Shown here piece after piece: positions 24,599 to 32,924 of a DNA stretch of 64,000 bases (the first letter of the stretch is position 1; the number at the start of each line of letters is the position of its first letter). This DNA is from G963675935 sp963675935. Its GTDB lineage: Bacteria > Planctomycetota > Planctomycetia > Pirellulales > Thermoguttaceae. The stretch covers positions 310,001 through 374,000 of the forward strand of contig CAXXPV010000003.1 of assembly GCA_963675935.2 (NCBI GenBank), read 5' to 3'. The notes beneath the pieces are model-generated. The model saw nothing but the letters and a program-made list of their open reading frames with translations. It made no database searches and had not been told where the DNA came from. Position numbers and translations under genes: made by a program.

Positions 24599-25687
24599 CT
24601 ATACGCGATACTCGCGCACCCGCTCCATCAACCGATTGGCCGCGACGGCGTTCGGCACGCCTCGAACCTGATACAACACCCCGCCCGGCAGAGCGTGACG
24701 ATCGAGCGCTTCCTCAAAACCCTCGTAGGGCGCGAAAAGACTGATGGGCACGTCGCCTGCCCGCTCCTTCAGACGCTTGACCAACTCGAACGACGTTGGA
24801 AATCCTCGATCGTCGAGCAGCAGAATGGCCTTCAAGCCCCGTAATGTTGATGCCGCTTCGAGCAAGTGCCGGCCGTTCGCGTGGATGTGAATCACGCCGC
24901 CGTCGAAGTGGTTCATGATTCGCTCGGCCGGCTCGCGTCCCCATCGCTCGAAATACGCCACCGAGGTCATGTGGAACGGGTCGAGGCTTTCCGAGACGAT
25001 CCGGCCCGGCATCCATTGGGCGAAATTGCTGAATGTTCCGCCTTCGAGCGAGTGTACGCTGTCGAAAAATTGCTGCTGCACCCGGACGTTCAAGTCGAAC
25101 CCAAAATCGACCGCGCGGCGGATCATCTCGGGATTATCGTCGAGACTCAAATACGTCCGCGTGGCGCCGAGAAGCTCGAACACGAAGTTCAGGGCGTCGA
25201 TGAGAATGAAGTGGCTGATGCCCCACTTACCCTGACTTGCCTCGACGAACGCGCGCAACTGTTCAAGATAGCGCTGCCACCAGAGATTTTCCGGATCGAA
25301 CCGCAGTCGGTCGAATTCCGACCAATCGGCCAGAAGCGGCGGAACCATCGACGAAATCCAGCCGGTCGCGGGATCGGCCATGAAACGCACCTCGGCGCCG
25401 AGGATGCCGCCGTAGAGTCCCTGGTCGCATTCGCTCAGATAGGCGGCCGGCATCGAGTCGTCGGCGACGTCGGCCCGCTGGCTGTAGAGGTCGTCCCAGA
25501 ATTTTGTGCGTTCGGCCATCTCGGGATAGCCGCACTGGCCGTGCGAATACTTTTGGGCGAACTGGTCAATCGCCTTGCAAGGCACGTCCATCGTGGCGAA
25601 GACGCGATCTTCGGCCTTTCGTTCGTAGAGCAACCGCAGCCGATCGAGCGTTTCTTGGAGATCCGTTTTGTAGCGGAGTTGTTTCAT
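24599..25687 (-). CDS. URO-D-like (uroporphyrinogen decarboxylase fold) protein
   Basis: A 362-residue protein with the URO-D/corrinoid-methyltransferase-like barrel: LLADWSEFDRLRFDPENLWW, SHFILIDALNFVFELLGATR, DNPEMIRRAVDFGFDLNVRV, HFDGGVIHIHANGRHLLEAA and GLKAILLLDDRGFPTSFELV. It lacks the N-terminal RQAGRYLPE-type motif of true HemE, so heme synthesis is unlikely. Planctomycete members often accompany carbohydrate genes, as here between a glycoside-hydrolase-like gene and a GH20 gene. A family A element sits 2 bases before the start codon (duplication 25690-25697), so the original ribosome-binding site has been pushed about 130 bases away. Confidence 0.75.
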   Translation of the reverse strand: MKQLRYKTDLQETLDRLRLLYERKAEDRVFATMDVPCKAIDQFAQKYSHGQCGYPEMAERTKFWDDLYSQRADVADDSMPAAYLSECDQGLYGGILGAEVRFMADPATGWISSMVPPLLADWSEFDRLRFDPENLWWQRYLEQLRAFVEASQGKWGISHFILIDALNFVFELLGATRTYLSLDDNPEMIRRAVDFGFDLNVRVQQQFFDSVHSLEGGTFSNFAQWMPGRIVSESLDPFHMTSVAYFERWGREPAERIMNHFDGGVIHIHANGRHLLEAASTLRGLKAILLLDDRGFPTSFELVKRLKERAGDVPISLFAPYEGFEEALDRHALPGGVLYQVRGVPNAVAANRLMERVREYRV

Positions 25688-25697
25688 GGCTGATGGC

Positions 25698-25821
25698 GTA
25701 ACCGTTCACGAGCTGGGAAAACATCGTCATTCTGAGCGTAGCGAAGAATCTCGTCTGGGCCGCGATTCCACGAGAGATTCTTCGCTACGCTCAGAATGAC
25801 GGGCGCCTCGTGAACGGTTAC
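25698..25821. mobile_element. Family A palindromic MITE, copy 1 (124 bp)
   Basis: Ends GTAACCGTTCACGAG and CTCGTGAACGGTTAC surround the CGTCATTCTGAGCGTAGCG hairpin. An 8-bp duplication CTGATGGC lies directly at both sides (25690-25697 and 25822-25829). It is exactly the length of copies 2 and 3. It separates the URO-D-like gene from its upstream sequence. Confidence 0.92.
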
Positions 25822-25867
25822 CTGATGGCTCGTTAATAATGTTCCAAACGTGGGAACCATTGATTTA

Positions 25868-27514
25868 TCATGGTCGATACTTCACGTCTTGGGCTTTCAG
25901 CCGCTGTAGATGCGATTCGAGCCGCGTTTGAAAATCCTTCCAGTCCTTCGACTTCGCGTCGCTCCAGACTGCTTCGGCCAAAGCGCACGCGCGTGGATAC
26001 GTCATGTATTGAACCTGGGCGTAATTCGGAAAATACTCGCTCCAGAGATTGCCGCCGCCGCCCAAAATGTGCTTGGCCTTGTCGGCCGAAAGCGACGCCG
26101 GCACGGGCTCGAACTGATACACGGTTTCCAGCGGCAAGAATCCGCCGATGCCCTTCGGTTCCCCGGTTTTCGCCTGCAAATAATCGAAGTAGCAGTGCGA
26201 TGCGGGCGTCATCACCACGTCATGGCCGGCGTTGGCCGCCGCGATGCCGCCGTTCATGCCGCGCCAACTCATCACCACCGCGTTCGGCGCCAAACCACCT
26301 TCGAGAATCTCGTCCCAACCGATGATCGTTCGCCCGCGGCCGTTCACGAATTTTTCGATCCGTTTAATGAAATAGCTCTGCAACTCGTGGGCGTTGGCGA
26401 GCCCTTCTTTTTTGATGCGGGCCTGGCATTTCGGACACTTGTTCCAATTGTCCTTCGGCACCTCGTCGCCGCCGATGTGGATGTACTTGCTCGGGAAGAG
26501 GTCGATCACCTCGGACAGCACGTTTTCGAGGAACTCGAACGCGCCGTCGTTGCCCGCGCAATAGACGCCGTTAAAGATGCCTCCATCACGCGGAGCGTCT
26601 CCCGGACGGCCCTCGCAGCTATAGCTGGGATACGCCGCCAACGCCGCGCAGGCATGGCCCGGCATCTCGATCTCGGGCATGATCGTAACGTAGCGGGCCT
26701 TCGCATAGGCGACCAACTCGCGGATGTCGTCCTGGGTGTAAAATCCGCCGTAGCGGCCATCGGGTCCATAGGCCGTGCCGTCTTTCGGATTCAACCCGAA
26801 ACCGATGTCCTTGCGCCACGCACCCATCTCCGTCAGCTTCGGATACCGCTTGATCTCGATGCGCCACCCCTGATCGTCAACCAGATGGAAATGGAACGTG
26901 TTGAATTTGTGCTGGGCCAGCAGGTCGATATAATTCTTCACCTCTTCCTTGTTGAAGAAGTGGCGAGAAACGTCCAAGTGCAAATCGCGCCAAACAAATC
27001 GCGGCCGGTCGGCGATTCGCACCGCCGGCGCCGTCCACGCAATGTTCCCCTCGGCCTTGCTCTTGCCGAAAATCGCCGGAGGAAAAAGTTGCAGCAAGGT
27101 CTGCATTCCATAAAACATGCCGGCGCCGCCCGTCGCGCGAATCGTCGCTCCCTCCGGTGTAACGTCGAGCCGATAGCCCTCGGCGCCGAGCTTTGCGTCG
27201 GCGTCTTTCGAGGTAACGACAATCGCATTGCGGGCGTCACCGCCGTCGCCGGGCGAAACCTTCAGGACATAGCCCGTCGCACGCTCGATCCGCTCGGCCA
27301 ATTGGCGGCCGACGTTCGCCGCGTCGGGCGAATCCTTATCGACAAGGATGGCGGTGTTCGCGTCGAGGCTGAACTCACCCGGCTTTTGTTCGATTTGCAT
27401 CGGTTTCGGCACCAGCGAGATCGTCGCATTGGCGCCGTCGGCCGAGGCTCCCCATGCGATGCACGAAACGACAATCAACGCGGAAAAACGGCGACTCATG
27501 GTCATGGCGATCAT
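25868..27514 (-). CDS. Beta-N-acetylhexosaminidase (GH20)
   Basis: Releases terminal N-acetylglucosamine or N-acetylgalactosamine, probably from chitin or mucin-type glycans outside the cytoplasm. It has 548 residues, with a signal peptide in the first 27 (SALIVVSCIAWGASADG). A GH20b-like N-terminal domain runs to about 165. The barrel starts at PRFVWRDLHLDVSRHFFNKE, with FHFHLVDDQGWRIEI and TIMPEIEMPGHACAAL. The catalytic Asp-Glu pair is D350-E351 in KYIHIGGDEV, and LGGGGNLWSEYF supplies the late Trp/Glu. An unusual CPKCQAR cysteine pair follows the catalytic loop. ATG start, with an alternative at residue 4. Confidence 0.93.
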   Translation of the reverse strand: MIAMTMSRRFSALIVVSCIAWGASADGANATISLVPKPMQIEQKPGEFSLDANTAILVDKDSPDAANVGRQLAERIERATGYVLKVSPGDGGDARNAIVVTSKDADAKLGAEGYRLDVTPEGATIRATGGAGMFYGMQTLLQLFPPAIFGKSKAEGNIAWTAPAVRIADRPRFVWRDLHLDVSRHFFNKEEVKNYIDLLAQHKFNTFHFHLVDDQGWRIEIKRYPKLTEMGAWRKDIGFGLNPKDGTAYGPDGRYGGFYTQDDIRELVAYAKARYVTIMPEIEMPGHACAALAAYPSYSCEGRPGDAPRDGGIFNGVYCAGNDGAFEFLENVLSEVIDLFPSKYIHIGGDEVPKDNWNKCPKCQARIKKEGLANAHELQSYFIKRIEKFVNGRGRTIIGWDEILEGGLAPNAVVMSWRGMNGGIAAANAGHDVVMTPASHCYFDYLQAKTGEPKGIGGFLPLETVYQFEPVPASLSADKAKHILGGGGNLWSEYFPNYAQVQYMTYPRACALAEAVWSDAKSKDWKDFQTRLESHLQRLKAQDVKYRP

Positions 27515-27711
27515 TCCTGAAACCAGAGGGAGAATGGAGACGTGGAAGGGAATTCGCTCCGTTCCACGCCGAAAATTTCAAACGCGCGATATTGCAGCAT
27601 GGCAGAACGAACGGAAAAGCACGCCGCAATTCTGCCGTATTCTGCCGCAATTCACGCCGCTATTATACCAATTGCTTGCCGCGGGGGGAAGGTGCTGTCG
27701 CATTGCCTTGT

Positions 27712-27822
27712 TCCCACGCTCCGCGCTGGTTTTTTACACACAAGCAGGCGAATGGAAATAGCAGGCAAACTGTCTATTCCGCGACTTTTCTCTAACCCAG
27801 GCGTCTACGCCTGTGGTTAGGG
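27712..27822. repeat. Half copy of the nested composite palindrome
   Basis: TTGTTCCCACGCTCCGCGCT, then ACACACAAG, CGAATGGAAATAG, AAACTGTCTATTC and CTAACCCAGGCGTCTACGCC match the inverted right half of the repeat at 11331-11703. The innermost palindrome and the other half are absent, so it may represent the state before that insertion, or a deletion. Confidence 0.8.
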
Positions 27823-27839
27823 GCAATTGCATGGCGGTT

Positions 27840-30524
27840 TTACGCGCTTTCGGCCTTCCAACGCCCTCCGCGCGGTCGGCGCTGCGCGGCCTTGCTCTCC
27901 TCCGACGCACCCTCTTCGCTCTCTTCCGCGTCCTCGTAGTCCTCTTTCATTTCCTCGTCGTCGAGTTCGCCTTCTTCGTCTTCCTCGAACCCTTCCTCGT
28001 CGAAACTATCCTCATCGAACGGCGGTTCTTCCTCATCGTCGTCGGCGATTTCGTCGTCGGCGGCTTCTTCGTCCGTATCATCGTCAACCGGCTTGACGGC
28101 GGTCACCTTGCCCGGCGACATCATGATCTTGCCGGTGCGCTGCGGTTTCGCCGTCTCGTCCGCGGCCGCGTCGCCGCCTTGCCCGGTGATCTGCTCCCAC
28201 TGTTCGAGCGTCATGAGGATTTCGCGGGCTTGCGAGCCGTTGTACGGCCCGACGATGCCGTCCTCGGCCATGAAATCGACCAGCCGGGCGGCGCGTCCAT
28301 AGCCGATGCCCAGCGAACGCTGCAACAGCGACACGCTTCCACGTCCCTCGCGCACGACGATGTCGATGGCCGCCTCGTAGAGGTCGTCGCGGTCGCTGAA
28401 CTTTTTCTTGTCGCCGTCGGGCAACGTGGTTTTGAGTTGCACCAATTCCTTGACGAACTCCGGCTCGGTGGTGGCCACGGCCGCGATGACGCGGCTGATT
28501 TCGTCGTCGCTCAGGTAGGTGCCTTGCCCGCGCAACAGCGTGCTGGTGCCCGGCCAGAGGAACAGCATGTCGCCGTTGCCCAGCAACTTGTCGGCGCCCA
28601 TTTCGTCGAGCACTACGCGGCTGTCGGTCCGGCTGGCCACTTGGAACGCGATTCGGGCGGGCAAGTTCGACTTGATGAGTCCGGTGATGACATCGACCGT
28701 CGGTTTTTGCGTGGCCAACACCAAGTGGATTCCGACCGCTCGGCTCTTTTGCGCCAGGCGGATGATGTGGCCCTCGACCTCCTTGGCGGCGGTCATCATC
28801 AAGTCGGCCAACTCGTCGGCCACGATGACGATGTAGGGGATGTGCGTCGGAATCTGCTTGCGTTCCTCGTCGTCTTCCGGCTGGATGCGATCCATCAGCT
28901 CTTCTTCGCCCAACTGGTTGTAGACGCTGATGTGCCGCACGCCCGCGCGGGCCAGCAGGTGGTATCGCTCTTCCATCTTCTCGACCGCCCAGCCCAAAAT
29001 CGCCTCGGCCTTTCGCATGTCGGTCACCACGGGGTGCATCAAGTGCGGCAGGCATTTGTAAGGGCTAAGCTCGACCATTTTCGGGTCGATCATCAACATG
29101 CGAACTTCGTCGGGTCGGCGGGTCATCAACATCGACGCGATGATCGAGTTCAGGCAGACGCTCTTGCCCGTGCCCGTCCGGCCGGCGATCAACAGGTGCG
29201 GCAGCGACGTGAGATCGACGACCAGCGGCGCGCCGGCGACGTCCTTGCCCAGGTAGACGGGAATCCGCATCTTTTGGGCCTTGCCGGCGCCTTCTTCCAT
29301 CACTTCGCGGAGATGCACGAGCTGCCGCTCGTTGTTCGGCACCTCGACGCCGACGGTGTTCTTGCCCGGCAGCGGCGCGACGATTCGCACGCTGGGCACG
29401 CGCAACGCGATGGCCAGATCGTCGGCCAGGCCGGTGATCTTGCTCAAACGCAGCCCGGCTTCCAACTCGACCTCGAATTGGGCAATGACCGGGCCGGTCT
29501 GAATTTCGACCACGCGAACATTGAACCCGAAGTCGGCGAATGTCTTTTCGAGGATTTTCGCCTTGCGACGCACTTCCTTCTCTTGCTCGTCGAAACTGAA
29601 CGGCTCGCCCTCGACCAGCAGATCGAGCGACGGCAGTTCGTACTCGACGGGCTTCTGCTCGGCGACCGATTCGTCCAGTTCCTTAAGCGTGTCCTCATGC
29701 GGCTTGGTCTTCGTCCGACTCATGCCCACGCGCGAACCGAGCGACTTTCGACTTTCGGGCGAGACAACCACCGTTTCGGCCTCGGGTTCCTCGGGCTTTT
29801 CGGCCGGCGTTTCCTTCGGCACTTCCTTTTCCGCCTGTTGGCTGGCGGCTGCTCCTTGTCTCTTGATGGCGAACCGTCCGTCGGCGTCCTCGGTGATTTC
29901 AAAATTTTCGAGGTCGGTGCGCGGTTTGGCGCCCATCTTTTGGGCATACGCCGCGCCGACCTGAGCCACGCCGCGGCCGAATCCGTGGGTCGAGCGGCCG
30001 ATCAGCCACACCACGAACCTCACCAAGACGTAGTCGGTCGAGAGGAACAGACCGACGAGTGTCATGCTTGCGGCCAAAATGTAGGCGCCAAGGCTGGCGA
30101 AGTGCAATTGGAGCAAGGCGCGGCCTGTCGCGCCGAGGTGTCCGCCGGCGCCGATCACCGGGCCTGGCGTCAGGCTTGGCACGGCCATGGCGGCCAGCGT
30201 GGTGACGCCCACCAGCGAGAGCAGCCAGCCGCCCGCGCGAAGCCAGGGCTGTCCGGCGTCGCGTCGGAGAAGCAAGACGGCATCGAGCGCGGCGAGCGAA
30301 ACGAGCAGGTAGTATGCCCCGAGGCCAAAAGCTTCCAGCAGCACGTGCCCGGCCATGGCGCCCCAGTAGCCGCAAGCGTTGGCCGGCCGTGTGTTTTGGG
30401 GGAAAACGAGCTTTCCGGGCGGGTCGGCCGGGTCATAGGAGACCAGGGCCGCCGTGAGAAAAATCACGGCAGCCAGCAGGGCCAGGGCCAGCAGATCGCG
30501 TTTCAGGTTGCGGTTTTCGAGCAT
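27840..30524 (-). CDS. ftsK: FtsK/SpoIIIE DNA translocase
   Basis: Pumps chromosomal DNA through the closing septum and aids dimer resolution. It has 894 residues from the ATG at 30524 (MLENRNLKRDLLALALLAAV). About four N-terminal membrane helices (ALLAAVIFLTAALVS, AGHVLLEAFGLGAYYLLVSL, WLLSLVGVTTLAAMAV, LGAYILAASMTLVGLFL) precede a Pro/Glu linker. The motor carries Walker A GRTGTGKS near residue 448 and Walker B VRMLMIDPKMVEL. The gamma winged helix is LLQRSLGIGYGRAARLVDFM. After it comes an unusual strongly acidic tail of about 75 residues (DDDEEEPPFDEDSFDEEGFE). The longer upstream frame is rejected as non-coding. Confidence 0.94.
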   Translation of the reverse strand: MLENRNLKRDLLALALLAAVIFLTAALVSYDPADPPGKLVFPQNTRPANACGYWGAMAGHVLLEAFGLGAYYLLVSLAALDAVLLLRRDAGQPWLRAGGWLLSLVGVTTLAAMAVPSLTPGPVIGAGGHLGATGRALLQLHFASLGAYILAASMTLVGLFLSTDYVLVRFVVWLIGRSTHGFGRGVAQVGAAYAQKMGAKPRTDLENFEITEDADGRFAIKRQGAAASQQAEKEVPKETPAEKPEEPEAETVVVSPESRKSLGSRVGMSRTKTKPHEDTLKELDESVAEQKPVEYELPSLDLLVEGEPFSFDEQEKEVRRKAKILEKTFADFGFNVRVVEIQTGPVIAQFEVELEAGLRLSKITGLADDLAIALRVPSVRIVAPLPGKNTVGVEVPNNERQLVHLREVMEEGAGKAQKMRIPVYLGKDVAGAPLVVDLTSLPHLLIAGRTGTGKSVCLNSIIASMLMTRRPDEVRMLMIDPKMVELSPYKCLPHLMHPVVTDMRKAEAILGWAVEKMEERYHLLARAGVRHISVYNQLGEEELMDRIQPEDDEERKQIPTHIPYIVIVADELADLMMTAAKEVEGHIIRLAQKSRAVGIHLVLATQKPTVDVITGLIKSNLPARIAFQVASRTDSRVVLDEMGADKLLGNGDMLFLWPGTSTLLRGQGTYLSDDEISRVIAAVATTEPEFVKELVQLKTTLPDGDKKKFSDRDDLYEAAIDIVVREGRGSVSLLQRSLGIGYGRAARLVDFMAEDGIVGPYNGSQAREILMTLEQWEQITGQGGDAAADETAKPQRTGKIMMSPGKVTAVKPVDDDTDEEAADDEIADDDEEEPPFDEDSFDEEGFEEDEEGELDDEEMKEDYEDAEESEEGASEESKAAQRRPRGGRWKAESA

Positions 30525-30896
30525 AATACGGCTACTCGAAATCCGTATCGACCTGTTGGGTGTCGGTAGGTCAATAAGCCGCCGCGGCGCGATGCGGCTT
30601 GCCCGAGCGAAATGTTGAGTCAAACCGTCGCGTTGCGAATAATCGGCAAGAACGGTACGGGGAGGAGAGGGGAAGAAGAGAAGAAAAGAAGAGAAGAAAA
30701 ATAGCCGGGGGCTGGGCGGCCCGCGGAGTTTTTGTTTTGACTTTACGATTGATTTCGATTGAATCGGAAATACCAGCAACAAGGTGTGTGTTAGGCGAAA
30801 CGGGGGGTGTTTTTACGTCAGCCTGCGAGCTATAATCATGGCATGAGACCGTGGGCCTGAATTTCTGTTGCCGAATGCTTCACGTAGGATAAGGCG
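30525..30896. other. Gap between ftsK and the DUF4160 gene
   Basis: A purine-rich stretch (30655-30700, repeated GAAGAGAAGAAAAG) and an AATAGCCGGGGGCTGGGCGG segment resembling 12229-12252. No gene is visible. Confidence 0.5.
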
Positions 30897-31154
30897 ATGC
30901 CGGAACTCAGCCGATTCTTCGGAATTGTGATTACCATGTATTATGACGATCATGCCCCACCCCATTTTCACGCGATTTATGGATCGGAGAAAGCTGAATT
31001 CCGCATTGATCCGGTTGGGCTTCTCAAAGGACGAATGCCGCCGCGTGCCTTGGCGCTCGTGACCGAGTGGGCAGCACTTCATCAGGCCGAATTATTGGAC
31101 GCTTGGGATCGGCGAGCGAATGGGCAAAAGCCCCCGGCAATCGAGCCTTTATGA
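30897..31154 (+). CDS. DUF4160 protein (toxin-antitoxin-associated)
   Basis: An 85-residue protein with the DUF4160 signature ISRFFGI-like LSRFFGIVITMYYDDHAPPH followed by FHAIYGSEKAEFRIDPVGLL and the helical tail ALALVTEWAALHQAELLDAW. Such genes are regularly followed by DUF2442, as here 13 bases downstream. The pair is predicted to be a type II toxin-antitoxin-like module, but I know of no firm assignment of which member is toxic. Confidence 0.85.
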   Translation: MPELSRFFGIVITMYYDDHAPPHFHAIYGSEKAEFRIDPVGLLKGRMPPRALALVTEWAALHQAELLDAWDRRANGQKPPAIEPL

Positions 31155-31167
31155 TAAGGATAAAGAT

Positions 31168-31461
31168 ATGACGCAATCCTGTGCAACAATTGTCGATGTG
31201 CGGGTTTTGGATGGATACCGTATCGAATTGCAATTTTCCGACAGCGTGCGGGGTGTTGTGGACCTTGCCGCCCGGATTGTCGGCCGTGGCGGCATATTCG
31301 AGCCGCTCGAAAACCCGGAATTCTTTCGCCTCGTAGCCGTCAATAACGAGTTTGGAACGATTGTTTGGCCGAACGGCGCCGACTTTTGCCCCGACATGCT
31401 TCACGATTGGGCGATGGGGGAAATCGTCGAGCGGCCGGAGTTGGAAACCGCCACGATGTGA
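31168..31461 (+). CDS. DUF2442 protein
   Basis: A 97-residue partner of DUF4160. VDVRVLDGYRIELQFSDSVR, GVVDLAARIVGRGGIFEPLE, FFRLVAVNNEFGTIVWPNGA and DFCPDMLHDWAMGEI are the DUF2442 hallmarks. The ATG at 31168 follows AAGGATAAAGAT. It is likely translated from the same transcript as the DUF4160 gene. Confidence 0.87.
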   Translation: MTQSCATIVDVRVLDGYRIELQFSDSVRGVVDLAARIVGRGGIFEPLENPEFFRLVAVNNEFGTIVWPNGADFCPDMLHDWAMGEIVERPELETATM

Positions 31462-31499
31462 CGGTTGAGCGATACAGTTTCCCAAAACGCAGGTAAGCC

Positions 31500-31685
31500 A
31501 TGACTTCCGACAGCCCTATTGTCGCAGAAGTGCGGAAACGCCGTTGTGAGTTGAGTGAACGTTACGGAAACGATCTTCGCGCCTACTATGAACACATTCG
31601 CGAGGTCCAGGCGAAATACCAGTCTCGCGTTGTCGGGCAGATCACCGTCGTGCAATCTCGCGATAAGACCAACAGGGTCCAATGA
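31500..31685 (+). CDS. Small hypothetical protein, TA-associated
   Basis: A 61-residue protein (MTSDSPIVAEVRKRRCELSE, RYGNDLRAYYEHIREVQAKY) resembling short conserved proteins often annotated beside toxin-antitoxin genes. It is hydrophilic, mostly helical in the first 45 residues, and has no membrane segment. It starts 38 bases after the DUF2442 stop, AGGTAAGCC precedes the ATG, and it is convergent with the PIN toxin gene. Function not recognised. Confidence 0.6.
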   Translation: MTSDSPIVAEVRKRRCELSERYGNDLRAYYEHIREVQAKYQSRVVGQITVVQSRDKTNRVQ

Positions 31686-31692
31686 ATCCAAC

Positions 31693-32109
31693 CTATCCCT
31701 TCCCGCCCTTCAAATACCGCTCGACGAAATTTCGCGGAGTCAACACGGTAATTCCGGCGTAGCCTGAAGTCTCCAGCAATGCCTTGTCGCCGCTGACGAC
31801 GTGTTTTGCTTTGCCTGCAATGGCACAAGCGAGAAACTTGTCGTCGTCTGGATCGCGGCACACTTGCCTTGGAAGCGGACGGGAATGAACGTTCTCCGAT
31901 GCGATCGCCAGTAAATCCAACGCCGGTTGCAGATTGACGGGTGAGTATTGTTCGGAAAGTTCGACGCCAACGCGCCGGTATTCATCGAGAATGTCGGGCG
32001 AGACAACCACCCGAACCATGCCATGCCGCCAAGCGTCCAGAATCAGATAGGGAGGGCCTGTGAAGAACACTCCCGATACGAAGACATTCGTATCGATGAC
32101 GATCCTCAT
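31693..32109 (-). CDS. PIN-domain toxin (COG1569 type)
   Basis: A 138-residue predicted ribonuclease toxin. The acidic residues of the PIN active site are in MRIVIDTNVFVSGVF (Asp6), ILDEYRRVG (Glu), CRDPDDDKFLACAI and HVVSGDKALLET (Asp). It starts within the last codons of the upstream AbrB-like gene (4-base overlap), so translation is coupled. The family cuts RNA when released from its antitoxin. Confidence 0.88.
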   Translation of the reverse strand: MRIVIDTNVFVSGVFFTGPPYLILDAWRHGMVRVVVSPDILDEYRRVGVELSEQYSPVNLQPALDLLAIASENVHSRPLPRQVCRDPDDDKFLACAIAGKAKHVVSGDKALLETSGYAGITVLTPRNFVERYLKGGKG

Positions 32110-32369
32110 TTTCTGCCCCTGACCTTGGCGATGGCATTGGACAAGTCCTCGCGGCGAAGGCCTGCCGCCTTCGCTTGGCGTCTGGCCTTCCGCACGACGG
32201 CGTCAAATTCGGCCATTGAGGGTTCGCTGATGCCCTTGAGAACCACGACGCCGCCTTCCGCAACGACGACAAACTGATCTCCGGTCTTCAGGCCAAGGTC
32301 GTTGCGCACTCGCTCGGGAATGACAACCTGACCCCGCGATGACATCCTTGTCGTGGCAATCGTAGACAT
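32106..32369 (-). CDS. AbrB/MazE-type antitoxin
   Basis: An 87-residue protein from the ATG at 32369. TTRMSSRGQVVIPERVRNDL, GLKTGDQFVVVAEGGVVVLK is the swapped-hairpin AbrB DNA-binding domain. The C-terminal helix (AVVRKARRQAKAAGLRREDL) should bind the PIN toxin. It overlaps the toxin start by four bases. It probably autoregulates the pair. Confidence 0.88.
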   Translation of the reverse strand: MSTIATTRMSSRGQVVIPERVRNDLGLKTGDQFVVVAEGGVVVLKGISEPSMAEFDAVVRKARRQAKAAGLRREDLSNAIAKVRGRK

Positions 32370-32537
32370 GGCGAATTCCTCTGCAATACATCTTATTAGT
32401 AAGATCGTATTGGAATCATACCACGTCCGCGATTCGGAGGCAAGAGTCGGAAAGCACGATCCCCGTAAACGGGGATGACATGTACTGCATGGCCTGCTTG
32501 CATTAACCCGGCGTAAACGCACCGCCTTCGGCGGACA

Positions 32538-32875
32538 AGGGCCGTGAAGAGGCCGTCCGCCTTTCTTGCGTTGGCGTGTAAGGAGTTGCGGTGCGAAATA
32601 ATAGCCCGAAGGGCTTGTGATAGGATAGCCCAGGGTTGCCGCTCCGAGCGGCTACCCTGGGTTCCACGTGAGAATACACAACAAAACCCCAACGGGGTTT
32701 CGTAGCGGGTCGGCAATCCAGCCTACGCAACCCTTTCAGGATTAAAGGGATGGGGTTTGGCCGTTTTCCCAGGGTAGCCGCTCGGAGCGGCAACCCTGGG
32801 CTATCCTACGAAATCCCTTCGGGATAAAAACATCGCCCACGTTTCATGCGGAAAGGTGGACGATCTTTGAACGGC
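32538..32875. repeat. Large compound palindrome, family F copy 1
   Basis: Arms GCCGTCCGCCTTTCTTGCG and GCGGAAAGGTGGACGATC enclose several sub-palindromes: GCCCGAAGGGC, CCCAGGGTTGCCGCTCCGAG with its inverted partner, AACCCCAACGGGGTT, and ATCCCTTCGGGAT. The second copy lies at 62363-62697 in the opposite orientation with the same order of parts. No ORF is credible inside. Confidence 0.82.
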
Positions 32876-32924
32876 CCTCATAGCATCTAACCGTCGACTT
32901 GTGTGTAACAACGACACTATTAAA

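Noticed and set aside
27813..30569. 918-codon open frame antisense to ftsK
   Set aside because: Shadow of the FtsK coding strand; no recognisable domain and a histidine/arginine-rich composition.
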